64,000 nt of DNA from Frankia nepalensis (GTDB taxonomy: Bacteria; Actinomycetota; Actinomycetes; Frankiales; Frankiaceae). Of this stretch, positions 50,437-59,700 are shown one piece after another. Position 1 is the first letter of the stretch, and each line of letters starts with the position of its first letter. Under the pieces are notes generated by a model. It saw only the letters and a list, made by a program, of their open reading frames with translations. It was not told the DNA's origin and did no database searches. Where the stretch lies: NCBI RefSeq assembly GCF_016786325.1, contig NZ_JADWYU010000133.1, forward strand, positions 1-64,000. The letters are read 5' to 3'. The position numbers and the translations under genes were made by a program.

Positions 50437-51758
50437 TGGCCGCGCGGAAGGCACGCCCCGGCGACGGAGACGACGACGTGACCGATCAGGACGCGGCGGC
50501 CAGCACTGGCGCTGATCAGACCTCGAGCGGGCGGGCGCGGCGGAACCGGCGTGCGCACGGCGAGGGCTCGGTGTACTGGCGCGAGGACCGGAAGCGCTGG
50601 GTGGTCGAGATCGACTACGGCATCGTGAACGGCCGGCGCAAGAAGGTGCCGCGCTACTTCAAGACGCAAGAGGAAGCGATCGAAGCCCAGCGGGAGGCGC
50701 GGCAGGCTCACGCCGACGGGATCGCGAACCTCGACCGGCGCGCCCGGTTCGGCGACTTCCTGACGTACTGGCTCGATGAGGTGGTCACGCCGTCCGAGCG
50801 GGCGGCATCGACGAAGTCGAACTACCAGGACATGGTCAAGAATCACGTCCGGCCCGGCCTCGGGAAGATCCGCGTCGTCGACCTCAAGCACGAAGACGTT
50901 CAGCGCTTCCTGAACGCGAAGGCGGCGGCCGGCTACAGCACGTCGACCATGCGCACGCTGCGTACGGTCATCTCGCAGGCGCTCGACGAAGCGGTCATCA
51001 CGGAAAAGGCGTCGCGCAACGTCGCGAAGACGGTCCGGGTCCCCAAGGCGCGCACACCGCGGCGTCAGGTCGCGGCGCTCAACCGCGACGACGGGCTCCG
51101 ACTGCTCGCGGCGGCCAAGCCGACCCGCTTCTACGCCGTGTATGTCCTGCTCGCGATGGTTGGCCTCCGGCGCGGTGAGGTCCTCGCGCTGCGCTGGCGC
51201 GACTTCGACCAGGCGGCCGGAACGCTACGCGTCGAACTCCAGGTAACTCGCGTCCGTGGCGTCCAAGGGCTGATTGTCGGCCCGACGAAGAGCCGCGCCG
51301 GACAACGCACGATCGCGCTACCCGGGAAGTGCATCGAGGTCCTGAACGCGCACCGACGCCATCTCGCGGCCGAACGGCAGGCGGCCGGTAAGCGCTGGAA
51401 GGAGAACGGCCTAATTTTCCCGAACACCGTCGGCCGTCACCAGGAACCGCGCGCGTTGAACACGCACCTGACGGAGCTGAGCAAGTCGGCGGGCCTGCGT
51501 CACCTCGGCCCGCATGCGCTCCGGCACACCGCGGCGACGATGGCCTACGCGCTCGGCGTGGACTGGAAGCAGATTCAGGCCATGCTCGGCCACACGATGC
51601 TCTCGACCACGATGGACATCTACGTGGACATGGTCGAGGACGTCAGCCGTGATGCCGCAGCCAAGCTCGATGCCTGGTTCGACACGGCGGACGATGGCGA
51701 CAGTGACGGCCAGGATGACGATCCGGACGCTCCGGACATCAGCGCGGAGGAGGGCTGA
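50436..51758 (+). CDS. Tyrosine recombinase integrase
   Basis: A 440-residue phage-type integrase. After a disordered acidic start come the arm-binding domain (GEGSVYWREDRKRWVVEIDY, then RYFKTQEEAIEAQREARQAH), the core-binding SAM-like domain (TKSNYQDMVKNHVRPGLGKI) and the catalytic domain with Arg in GLRRGEVLALRW, H-x-x-R in HALRHTAA, His in LGH and Tyr in TTMDIYVDM. It inserts the element at the anticodon loop of tRNA-Arg and, with Xis, excises it. The start is the ATG at 50436, overlapping the previous stop. The stop lies 29 bases from the attachment repeat, as usual. Confidence 0.92.
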   Translation: MAARKARPGDGDDDVTDQDAAASTGADQTSSGRARRNRRAHGEGSVYWREDRKRWVVEIDYGIVNGRRKKVPRYFKTQEEAIEAQREARQAHADGIANLDRRARFGDFLTYWLDEVVTPSERAASTKSNYQDMVKNHVRPGLGKIRVVDLKHEDVQRFLNAKAAAGYSTSTMRTLRTVISQALDEAVITEKASRNVAKTVRVPKARTPRRQVAALNRDDGLRLLAAAKPTRFYAVYVLLAMVGLRRGEVLALRWRDFDQAAGTLRVELQVTRVRGVQGLIVGPTKSRAGQRTIALPGKCIEVLNAHRRHLAAERQAAGKRWKENGLIFPNTVGRHQEPRALNTHLTELSKSAGLRHLGPHALRHTAATMAYALGVDWKQIQAMLGHTMLSTTMDIYVDMVEDVSRDAAAKLDAWFDTADDGDSDGQDDDPDAPDISAEEG

Positions 51759-51767
51759 CAGCCGCTA

Positions 51768-51787
51768 GCCTGTCAACTTGCCTGTCA
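51768..51787 (+). promoter_or_regulatory. Arm-type integrase sites, right end
   Basis: GCCTGTCA at 51768-51775 and 51780-51787, 12 bp apart, end exactly where the 252-bp repeat begins. The same pair with the same spacing occurs at the left end (35851-35870). A reversed TGACAG is present at 51756-51761. Confidence 0.65.
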
Positions 51788-51797
51788 AAAGCCCAGA

Positions 51798-51828
51798 GCC
51801 CCGCGCCACCCGTCGGCGGCTGCGGGGC
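51798..51828. terminator. Hairpin downstream of integrase
   Basis: GCCCCGC (51798-51804) and GCGGGGC (51822-51828) form a 7-bp GC-only stem 40 bases after the integrase stop. It has no T-run. It could end integrase transcription and, from the other side, read-through from the tRNA. Confidence 0.4.
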
Positions 51829-51957
51829 CCTGAACCTGTCTCAACCAGACATCTGTGGGGCGTCACCCGCGACCTCAGGTGACTGCCAGGTGGTGCGAAA
51901 CCCCAGGTCGTGGGGTCCGGGGCTCGGCCCCGGGGCAATACTCGCGGGCCTGGGGGA

Positions 51958-51974
51958 GCTTCCCGAAGGGAAGC
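51958..51974 (-). terminator. tRNA-Arg downstream hairpin with UUCG loop
   Basis: On the minus strand GCTTCC-C(TTCG)G-GAAGC forms a perfect stem capped by the very stable C(UUCG)G tetraloop, 23 bases after the tRNA 3' end. It is a good terminator or processing barrier. The same hairpin is in the left repeat (35664-35680). Confidence 0.65.
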
Positions 51975-51996
51975 GACCAAGGTGATCCGCCTCGCG

Positions 51997-52069
51997 CGCG
52001 CTCGGAGGGACTCGAACCCCCAACCTTTTGATCCGTAGTCAAATGCTCTATCCGTTGAGCTACGAGCGC
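51997..52069 (-). tRNA. tRNA-Arg (anticodon ACG)
   Basis: A 73-nt cloverleaf without encoded CCA. The acceptor stem is GCGCTCG/CGAGCGC, the D-arm is GCTC...GAGC, the anticodon stem TTTGA/TCAAA with loop CTACGGA (anticodon ACG at 52034-52036), and the T-arm carries TTCGAGT. The 5' part is original chromosome and the 3' part, from the anticodon loop on, lies in the attachment repeat, so the element restores a complete tRNA. Confidence 0.95.
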
Positions 52070-52210
52070 ATCTGGCTGGCGTCATCCGCTCTCGCGGCTG
52101 ACAGGTTGCAGCCTACAGCACGGACAGGGGTGCGATCGAACCGGGATCTGCGGGGTGTTTGCTCCAGGCCGGCGGCCGTCCGAGATCGCGATCGGCGGCT
52201 GAGCGGGCCG

Positions 52211-52861
52211 TCAACGCCGGATTCGTCCCAGTACCGCCCGGGGCATCAGGTGGTGGAGTTCGACGCCGGTCAGGGACCCGTCGGCGATGGTCGCGGTGAG
52301 GTAGGTGCAGGTCGGCTGGCGGCGGCGGTCGGTGGGTGAGCCGGGGTTCAGCAGCCGCAGCGGACGGGTTGGAGTGTCGTCCGGTCCGAAGGCGCCGCTG
52401 GCCGGGACGGAGTCTGCCTCGCGATGGCCATTGATCTGGCGACCGCCGCTGATCTGGCGACCGCCACCGGCGGCCTGGCGGGTTGATGATCTGAGGACGG
52501 TCGAGTCCCAGGGGATGTGGGAGTGGCCGAAGACGAGGACGTCCGCGTCGGGGTGGGCGGCGGCCATGCGGCGGTCCCGGCCCGCTGAGGGGCCGGTCTC
52601 GTGGACGACCACGAAACGCAGACCGGCGAGCGTCGTCCGGGCGATCTCGGGGAGCGCCGCTCGGATCGGCGCGCCGTCGTTGTTGCCCCAGCAGGCCACC
52701 AGCCGGGCGGCTCGGGCGGACAAACGGTCGACCAGGTCGAGACTGATCCAGTCGCCCGCGTGAATCACCACGTCGGCGTCGTCCACCGCGTCCCATACCT
52801 CATGGGGCAGGTCACGGGCCCGCGCGGGCACATGGGTGTCGGCGAGCAGCAGCAGACGCAC
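52211..52861 (-). CDS. YfcE/MJ0936-type metallophosphoesterase
   Basis: A 216-residue calcineurin-like phosphoesterase. Metal-binding motifs are all present: ADTHV (D-x-H), HAGDW (GD-x), WGNND (GNxD) and FGHSH (GHxH). An Arg/Gly-rich insert of about 45 residues (near 130-175) precedes the conserved LLNPGSPTDRRRQ. Relatives hydrolyse phosphodiesters such as bis-pNPP in vitro; the natural substrate is unknown. The start is a GTG at 52861, oddly with GGAGG only one base before it. Confidence 0.85.
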   Translation of the reverse strand: MRLLLLADTHVPARARDLPHEVWDAVDDADVVIHAGDWISLDLVDRLSARAARLVACWGNNDGAPIRAALPEIARTTLAGLRFVVVHETGPSAGRDRRMAAAHPDADVLVFGHSHIPWDSTVLRSSTRQAAGGGRQISGGRQINGHREADSVPASGAFGPDDTPTRPLRLLNPGSPTDRRRQPTCTYLTATIADGSLTGVELHHLMPRAVLGRIRR

Positions 52862-52968
52862 GCCTCCAGTGTGTGCGCCGCTTACCCGGCCCAGCAGCGG
52901 CGCCGGCCCGATGCGGCGCGAGCCCGCTGCGGCACGAGCCCATTGCGACGCGGGCCCGTTGCTCGCGA

Positions 52969-53247
52969 TCAGTCGACGCGCGGCGACGGCTCGGTCAGGC
53001 CGCGCTTGGCGGCGCCCCTGCGCGCGTCGGTCACGAGGTTGGCGAGGCGGTTCGGGTTGATCCTCAGCGCCGCGGCGGCCGGGCCACGGCCGACGAGGCG
53101 GTGCATGGACGCGGCGATCCTGGCCCGGTCCCAGGCGGCGTCGCTGACCGCCTGCTCCGCCTTTGCGTACCGCTGCTCGGCCATCCGATACTCGGCGACC
53201 AGCGCCTCGATCGCGACCTGGATCGCCGCGGCGGTGTCCTTGATCAC
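52969..53247 (-). CDS. Hypothetical helical protein, 92 residues
   Basis: The frame from the GTG at 53247 encodes an amphipathic helix (AIQVAIEALVAEYRMAEQRY) continuing as a coiled coil, then MHRLVGRGPAAAALRINPNR then LANLVTDARR, which could be a small HTH. Frame and codon bias are good; upstream the reading frame is not protein-like. I do not recognise the family. It ends 107 bases before the metallophosphoesterase gene and follows the ligase gene by 34 bases on the same strand, so it may belong to that transcript. Confidence 0.55.
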   Translation of the reverse strand: MIKDTAAAIQVAIEALVAEYRMAEQRYAKAEQAVSDAAWDRARIAASMHRLVGRGPAAAALRINPNRLANLVTDARRGAAKRGLTEPSPRVD

Positions 53248-53281
53248 ATTTTTACCGTAGACCCACGGAGACGTCGTCGGG

Positions 53282-55057
53282 TCAGGAACCGGCGAGCAGC
53301 TTCTTCTGAACCTTTCCCATCGCATTGCGGGGGAGTGTCTCGACGACGCGGACCTCACGCGGTCGCTTGTGCACGGACAACTGTTCGGCGACGAACGCGG
53401 ACACGGCACCCGGATCGACCGGCGCCGTGCCGTCACCGACCACATAGGCGACGATGCGCTGCCCCAGGTCCGCGTCGGCCACCCCGACGACGGCGGCCTC
53501 GGCGATCGCCGGATGAGCGAGCAGCGCGGCCTCGACCTCGCCGGCGCCGATCCGGTAACCCCCGCTCTTGATCAGGTCGACCGAGGTACGGCCGACGATC
53601 CGGTGCCAGCCGTGCGCGTCGATGACCGCCGCGTCACCGGTCCGGAACCAGCCGTCGGGTGTCCAACTGGCCGCCGTCGCCTCCGCCAGGCCCAGGTAGC
53701 CGTCGAACAGGGTCGCGCCGCGGACCTGCAACTCGCCGATCGACTCGCCGTCACGGGGCACGTGGACGCCGTCCTGGCCGCCCTCGGGGTGCCCGGCGCC
53801 GGCGCCGGCATTCGCCCCAGCGCCGGCATCGGTCCCGGCGCCGGCCCCAGCCCCGGCACTGGCTCCAGCCTCGGCGTCGTCGGAGTCGCTGATCGGGCGC
53901 AGCCGGGTCTCGACGGTGGGCAGCGCCAGACCGACCCAGCCGGGCCTGCGCTCGCCGTCCGCCCGCACGGCGACGGTGATCAGGCTTTCCGTCATCCCGT
54001 ACCGTTCGACGGGCACGAGGCCGGTGAGGCCCTCCAAGCGCCGCGCGACCGGGACCGGGAGCGGCGCGCTGCCGGAGACCAGCAGCCGGGCCCCGCCGAG
54101 CGCCGCCGCGGCCGACGGATCGTCACACACCCGCGACCAGACCGTCGGCACTCCGAAGAACAGGCTTCCGCCGTGCCGCTCGGCGGCAGCCGCGTAGGCA
54201 TCGGGACGGGGCCGGCCGGTGTGCACGAGTGGGCTGCCGACCCGCAGCGCGCCGAGCACCCCGAGCACGAGGCCATGCACATGGAAGAGCGGCAGCCCGT
54301 GGACGAGCACGTCGTCCGGGGTCCATGCCCAGGCATCGGCGAGCGCGTCCAGGCAGGCGGCGATGGCGCGGCGTGAGAGCACGACGCCCTTTGGCGCACC
54401 GGTTGTCCCGGACGTGTACATGATCATTGCGGTGGAAGTCGGGTCCGGCTCGGGATGCGACCGTGACGACGCGCGGGCGAGATCGACCGGCACCACCGGC
54501 AGCCTGGGCCCACCGGGCAGCCCCAGCTCCAACCTCAGCCTGGCCGCGCCGTGGCCGCCGTGGCCGGTCGGAGGCTGTCCGACCCGCGCCGCGTTTCCGG
54601 ACGGGGCAATGTCTCCGGACGGGGCCGTGTTTCCGGACGGGGCCGTGTTTCCGGACGGGGCCGTGTTTCCGGCCGGGGCCGCGGGCAGGTCGCCCAGCCA
54701 CAGCTCGGCCTTCGAGTCGGTGAGGATGTGCGCGCGCTCCCGCGGGCCGGCGTCCGCCGGCATCGGCACCACCGGGACGCCGGCGAGCAGGCAGCCGACG
54801 ACGGCCACCACGGTCTGGATGGTCGCTTCGCCGTGGACGGCGACGGCCCGGGCGCCGGCGACCTCGTCGGCGACCGCGCCGGCGGCGGCCCACAGCTCGC
54901 CCCTGGTCAGCGCCACCTCGCCGACCCGCGCGGCGGGACGGCCGTCGCCGGCGTTCGAACCGCTGGCGAGCAGGTCCGCGGTGCCGATCAGTCCAGCTGG
55001 GTCACCGGACGGGTAGCCGCCCGCGTGAGATGCCGTCGTGGGATGCACGGCTCCCAT
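53282..55057 (-). CDS. Acyl-CoA ligase, malonyl-CoA synthetase-like
   Basis: A 591-residue adenylate-forming ligase. Core motifs: P-loop MYTSGTTGAPKG, GLPLFHVHG, YGMTE, GWFRTGD, KSGGYRIGAGEVE and the C-terminal catalytic Lys in PRNAMGKVQKKLL. The short HVHGLVLG and RYGMTE contexts fit MatB-type malonyl-CoA or short-chain acyl-CoA synthetases, which activate a carboxylate with ATP and CoA. Two low-complexity inserts, a run of SGNTAP units near residue 130 and an Ala/Gly-rich stretch (GAGAGAGTDAGAGANAGAG) near residue 405, are absent from typical members and lie in surface loops. Start ATG at 55057; divergent from the MFS gene at 55295. Confidence 0.85.
   Translation of the reverse strand: MGAVHPTTASHAGGYPSGDPAGLIGTADLLASGSNAGDGRPAARVGEVALTRGELWAAAGAVADEVAGARAVAVHGEATIQTVVAVVGCLLAGVPVVPMPADAGPRERAHILTDSKAELWLGDLPAAPAGNTAPSGNTAPSGNTAPSGDIAPSGNAARVGQPPTGHGGHGAARLRLELGLPGGPRLPVVPVDLARASSRSHPEPDPTSTAMIMYTSGTTGAPKGVVLSRRAIAACLDALADAWAWTPDDVLVHGLPLFHVHGLVLGVLGALRVGSPLVHTGRPRPDAYAAAAERHGGSLFFGVPTVWSRVCDDPSAAAALGGARLLVSGSAPLPVPVARRLEGLTGLVPVERYGMTESLITVAVRADGERRPGWVGLALPTVETRLRPISDSDDAEAGASAGAGAGAGTDAGAGANAGAGAGHPEGGQDGVHVPRDGESIGELQVRGATLFDGYLGLAEATAASWTPDGWFRTGDAAVIDAHGWHRIVGRTSVDLIKSGGYRIGAGEVEAALLAHPAIAEAAVVGVADADLGQRIVAYVVGDGTAPVDPGAVSAFVAEQLSVHKRPREVRVVETLPRNAMGKVQKKLLAGS
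54593..54682. repeat. 18-bp minisatellite in ligase gene
   Basis: Five 18-bp units of GTTTCCGGACGGGGCCGT (two exact, three with one to three changes) encode repeated six-residue SGNTAP-like blocks on the minus strand. The period of 18 keeps the frame. Confidence 0.9.
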
Positions 55058-55294
55058 CGTGCCGGAATCCGCTTTCGGCCCGCCGACGACCGACCTGGTC
55101 CTTCTCGCGGATCTTTCTCAGGCCGTTCGACCGCCGGTCGACGCCCGCCTCCGGTAATCAGGATCCGTCCACGAGACGAGCCGTCGGCGCCGCGCCGGTT
55201 GACGGATGCTGAAGGTCGCCGCCCACGGCCGAGCGGCCGTCGGGGGCGGGGAGTCGCCGTGGGACTGGCCCGATCGACGGTAGGGGGATCCTCG

Positions 55295-56716
55295 GTGACC
55301 GGTGCCGGGCCTGACCACCTGGGCGGGCCGCCGCGGCGCGCGCGGGTGGCGTGCATGATCTCGATGGTGCTGCTCGGGCTGCTGGTCGGCTCGTGGGCGC
55401 CGCGGATCCCGGGGGTCAAGCAGGAGCTGGGCGTCAGCGACGGCGAGCTCGGGGTGGCGCTGCTGGGCGCGCCGCTCGGCGCTGTCGCGACGATGTGGCT
55501 CACCGGGATGCTTCTCGACCGGTTCGGCAGCCGGGCCGTCGTCCGGGTCATGCTCGTGCTCACCTGCTCGGTCGGTGTGCTGGTCGCGTTCGCGGGTGAC
55601 GTCGCGGAGCTGTTCGCCGTGCTCGCGCTGTGGGGCGCGGCTGGCAGCGCCCTGGACGTGGGGCTGAACGCCCAGATCGCCACGGTCGAGCGCCGGTACG
55701 GCCGGCCGATCATGACCACTGCCCATGCCGCCTGGGCGGCCGGGGCGCTCGCCGGGGCCGGCGTCGGGTCGGCCGGCGCCGGGCTCGACGTGCCGCTTGC
55801 CGCCCAGTTCGGCGTCGTCGGCGCGTTCTGCCTGGTGGCGATGTTCCCGGCGACGGGGGCCATGCTTCCGCCCGAGCCGGCCGCCCGTGGCGTCGCCCCA
55901 CAGCGGGGACGGGCGACCGCCGAGCCCGCGGCGCCGCGGCGGCCGGGCCGGGTGGGTCTGCCGGAGGCGCGCCGTCGCGTTCGTCGGTTCCGGCCGCGGC
56001 GCGGCCGGATGCCTCGGGCGCTGGTGGCGCTGTGCGCGATGGCGTTCGCCACCATGCTGTGCGAGGGCGTCGCCGCCGACTGGAGCGCCCTCTACCTGGA
56101 GGACGTGACCGGCGCCGCCGCCGGCGTCTCCGGCGTCGGGTATGCCGTCTTCAACGGCTGCATGCTGCTGACCCGGATCGTCGGCGACCGGGCGACGCTG
56201 CGCTTCGGGCCGGACCGTCTGGTCCGCGCCCTGGCTGGCGCGGCGGCCTGCCTGTTCGCGCTGGCGCTGGCGACCGGCGCCACCGCGGCCGGAACTCTCA
56301 CCGGCGTCGTCGGCTTCGCGGCTCTCGGGGCCGGCACGGCCTGCGTCTTCCCGGTCGGCGTCTCGGCCGCTGTCCGGGTCGGGACGCGCACGGGCGCGTC
56401 CGTCGCCGCGTTCGCCACTCTCGGCTACGTCGGCTGGCTGAGCGGGCCGGCGCTGATCGGCGGCCTGTCCGAGCTGGTCGGGCTGCGCGGCGCGATGATC
56501 GTCGTGATCGGGCTGCTGGCCGTGATCGTGCTGCTGGCGCCTGCCCTGGCCGCGGGAGACGACCAGCGGGCGGCACCCGTGCCGGCTGAGCTGCCCGTTG
56601 TCGAGCCTCTTGGCGCGGAGCTTCATGGCGCCAAGCCGCCTGGCGTCAAGCCGTCTGGCGTCGAACCGTCTGGCGTCGGCTCGGCCGTCGACGCGCCTCG
56701 TGCTGGGGAAGGGTGA
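55295..56716 (+). CDS. MFS transporter, YbjJ-like
   Basis: A 473-residue permease with 12 likely membrane helices. It opens CMISMVLLGLLVGSWAPRIP, then GVKQELGVSDGELGVALLGA, which is the pattern of the YbjJ/fucose-permease-like MFS group; LLDRFGSRAVVR is the motif A loop. A long basic loop between TM6 and TM7 (about 55 residues, Arg/Pro-rich) splits the two halves. The C-terminus carries short degenerate repeats (PPGVKPSGVEPSGVGS). The GTG at 55295 is preferred because a GGGGGA site precedes it by about eight bases. The substrate is unknown. Confidence 0.82.
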   Translation: MTGAGPDHLGGPPRRARVACMISMVLLGLLVGSWAPRIPGVKQELGVSDGELGVALLGAPLGAVATMWLTGMLLDRFGSRAVVRVMLVLTCSVGVLVAFAGDVAELFAVLALWGAAGSALDVGLNAQIATVERRYGRPIMTTAHAAWAAGALAGAGVGSAGAGLDVPLAAQFGVVGAFCLVAMFPATGAMLPPEPAARGVAPQRGRATAEPAAPRRPGRVGLPEARRRVRRFRPRRGRMPRALVALCAMAFATMLCEGVAADWSALYLEDVTGAAAGVSGVGYAVFNGCMLLTRIVGDRATLRFGPDRLVRALAGAAACLFALALATGATAAGTLTGVVGFAALGAGTACVFPVGVSAAVRVGTRTGASVAAFATLGYVGWLSGPALIGGLSELVGLRGAMIVVIGLLAVIVLLAPALAAGDDQRAAPVPAELPVVEPLGAELHGAKPPGVKPSGVEPSGVGSAVDAPRAGEG

Positions 56717-56776
56717 GGACGGGCGAAGCCGGGGGCGGCGGGGACCGGCGAGGGCCGGGTCGCCGCCCCGCCCTCG

Positions 56777-59700
56777 TCAGCGGCGGTCGCGGTGGCGGTA
56801 GCCGGGCAGGAGGGCCTGGACGAGCGCGGTCGTCTCCGGCTCCGCCGCCGGACCCGAGTGACGTCGGCCGGACGGACGGGCACCGGGGCGAGGCACCGTC
56901 GCGGGTGGAAGCGCGCGGTACATCTCGGTCGCGACGGCGGTGAGGGTGTTGCGGTCACCACGGGTGGCGACGGTGCGCAGCAGGTCCCGCCACAGCACCT
57001 CGGCGGCCGGCACAGCGCGCAACCCGGTCCGGCACGCGGCCATGGCCGTCACCGTGTCGCCCGACCGCAGGCTGAGCGTGGCCAGCCGGTGCGCGACGTC
57101 GACGACCGCTGAGCGCACGTGGGTCGCGATCCCGATGGAATGCAGCCAGCCGTACCGGCCGGCCGGCAGGTCCTCGGCGACAGGGCCGGTGACCAGGCGC
57201 AGCGCCGCCGCCAGCTCCTCGGCGGCCCGGGCGGGCGGCCTGTCGCCGTCGCCCGTCGTCGCCGCCTGGGCCTGGCAGGCGTGGGCGTGAAACCGCGTCC
57301 AGTCGCACCCGACATCGGGGCCGAGCCGCAGCCGCCCGTCGGCGTCGGCCGACAGCCGGGGACGGCCGGTCGGGTCGGCGCCGAGCCATCCGCGTGCGTG
57401 GCCGATCGCGTCGGCGACGCCCTGCTCGGACATCCCCTGAGGCCACAGGGCCGCGGCCAGCGCCCGCGTCGAGACGCCATCCGGGTGCAGCGCCAGATAG
57501 ACGACGAGCTCCGTCAGGGCCTCGATCTGGTCGACGGCCACCGGGCCGGGGGCACTCACCGTGGGCCTGCCCAGTATCCGTGCCTCCACGGCGCCTGGGT
57601 CGGCCTCGTCCGGCGGTCCCGCGGGGCCGGCCGCGCCGTCCACCCGGTCTCCGGCCCCACCCGTGGGGCGTTCCGCGCCGGTTCGTGTCCCGGAGCCGGC
57701 CACCGGCGGGGCGTCCGGCGAGACGTGTCGTGGCGTCGGGACATGGCCCGTCGCCGGGACACGGCCAGTCGGCTGCTGGGTGGCCGGGCGGTGCTGGGCG
57801 TTCGCGGGGTTCTGAGCGTCGGTGGGGCGCTGGGTCTCGGTGGGGCGCTGGGTCTTGGTGGGAGGCTGGGCGCCCGCCGGCGGGGCGGTGGGGCGCTGGG
57901 TCTCTGGGGGGCGCTGAGCCTCCGCCGGCGGGACGGCGGGCATGGCGTAGGGGAGCTGGATGGGGGAGACGGGTCCCGTGGGTGCCGGTCCTGGGCGGGG
58001 CGGCTCCGGCGGAGCGGGGGAGCGCGGTGGCTGCCCACCGCCGGGCGGCGGTGTCGTGTCGCGCGCGATGGGCACCAGGACCGACAACGGCCGGCCGCCG
58101 GACGGGGGACCGGGCGCCGGGAACCTGGTCGGCGGTGGTTCCGCCGGGCGGTCCGAGCTGGGTTGGGTACCTGCCGCCGCGCCGGGTGGTGTCCGCGGGT
58201 CGGCCTCGTGACGGCCGGGGCTGGGCGCGACGGGCCCGCCCGGCGGACGCCTCGCGGGCACCGCGGGTGGGAGCGGCTCCGGAATCACAGGCAGGAACGT
58301 GCCGGGAAAGGTCCGCGGGCCGGTGCCGGTGGGAGGCGGGTTGGCGCCGGTGGGAGGGGAGAACCCGGTCCGCGCCGGACCGCCGGGCGGGATGGCCGCG
58401 GGGAGCCGCCCGGGCGAGGGCGTGGGTGCGTCGGCGGCATCGGGTGGCCCGCCGAGCGGGTCGTCGAGGGAGCGGAACAGCTCGATGACCGTCGCGTACT
58501 CGGTGGCTGGCAGCCGCCGGGCCGTGACCTCGAGACCGAGCACGCCCAGCGAGAGCTGGCCACCCTCGCCGGCGGTGAAGACCCAGCGCGCCGCCGCCGT
58601 CCCGCCCGCGACCAGCACCCCGACCGCCCGGTCCCGCCCACGCGCGTACCGGGCCAGCCGCGCCGCGTCGGCCTCGTCGGGTGGGCTGGCCAGGACGAGC
58701 AGGTCCGGGGCCCACAGCGCCCGGGTCCTGGCCTGCTGCCGGCCACGGAGCACCCGGCCCGCCTCGGCGGGGTTCCAGGCGTCGCCCACCGTGCCGGACC
58801 GCGTCCGCCAGTCCTCGCGGACGGCCAGCTCGTCCAGGACCTCCCCGACGGTCGAGACCGCGCGCAGCCGGCCAGGCGCGATCGGCGACGGGTCGTCCGC
58901 GAACCCGACCAGGTAGACCCGCAGGTCGTCCGACCACTGGTTGGTGGCGAGCTCGACGGCGATCGAGACCGCGATCTCGCGGGCGAGCCGTGGGCTGCCT
59001 TCGATCGCGATGGGGCCCGGAGCCCCTTCGACGTCGACCAGGATCCAGGCCCCGCCGTCGTCGTGCCCCACGGTCGCGAGCCCCGGAAACGGGGCCGGGG
59101 TGTCCACGAGAAGCGCCGGATCCAGGCCGGCCGGCGTGTCCGGTGATCCGGCGGAGCGCTCGATCCGCCAGGTGCCGGGCGCTCCGCCCCTGTGCCAGGT
59201 GCCCGGCGGCGGCTCGGACGGGGCCGGCGCCATGTGCAGCACCAGCGCGTCGTCGGCGAGCGTCGCCGCGTACACCGGCGGCAACGGCCGGCCCTGGGCG
59301 GACAGCCAGGCGGACAGCAGACGGGTCGCCCGGTCGAGGAACACGGCCGCGTCGACGTCGGCCGCCAGCCGGAGCTCGTCACGCGCCCGCGAGAGCCGTC
59401 GCGACCGTGCCCGCGGGGACCGCGCGGCCAGCGCGGCCAGCAGCCCGGCGGCGAGCAGCGACGTCCCCGCGATCTCGCGGCGCCCGGCGGCGTCCGTCGC
59501 GCCCGCCATCACCGCCGCGTCCTCGCTCGCCCACGCGCCCGAAAGGCCTCGGCGGTCACCGCCGTCGACCGGGATCTGGCCCATGGGGGCCACGGGGGCG
59601 ACGGCCAGGGACGGGGCGTCCGCGTCCGTGGTGGCGGCGGGCCCGGCGAGGACCGCCGCCCCGGACGCCAGCAGCGTCGCGGCGACCAGCCCGCGGGCGA

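Larger units (their letters stand above)
35494..52039. mobile_element. Actinomycete integrative and conjugative element in tRNA-Arg
   Basis: The limits are a perfect 252-bp direct repeat; the element is one repeat plus the unique DNA, 16,294 bp. Backbone genes are those of an AICE: XRE regulators, a Pra-like activator, an FtsK-type transfer ATPase, RepSA-type initiator, excisionase and tyrosine integrase, in the usual order Tra-Rep-Xis-Int with Int next to the intact tRNA. Cargo on the left comprises the DUF4365 pair and the NB-ARC/TPR gene. AICEs excise, replicate by rolling circle and move as double-stranded DNA by the single Tra protein. All backbone genes look intact, so it may be active. 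Confidence 0.88.
51788..52039. repeat. Right attachment repeat
   Basis: Identical to 35494-35745. It supplies the 3' half of the functional tRNA-Arg and the terminator-like hairpins downstream of it, so the tRNA transcription unit is rebuilt after insertion. Confidence 0.95.
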
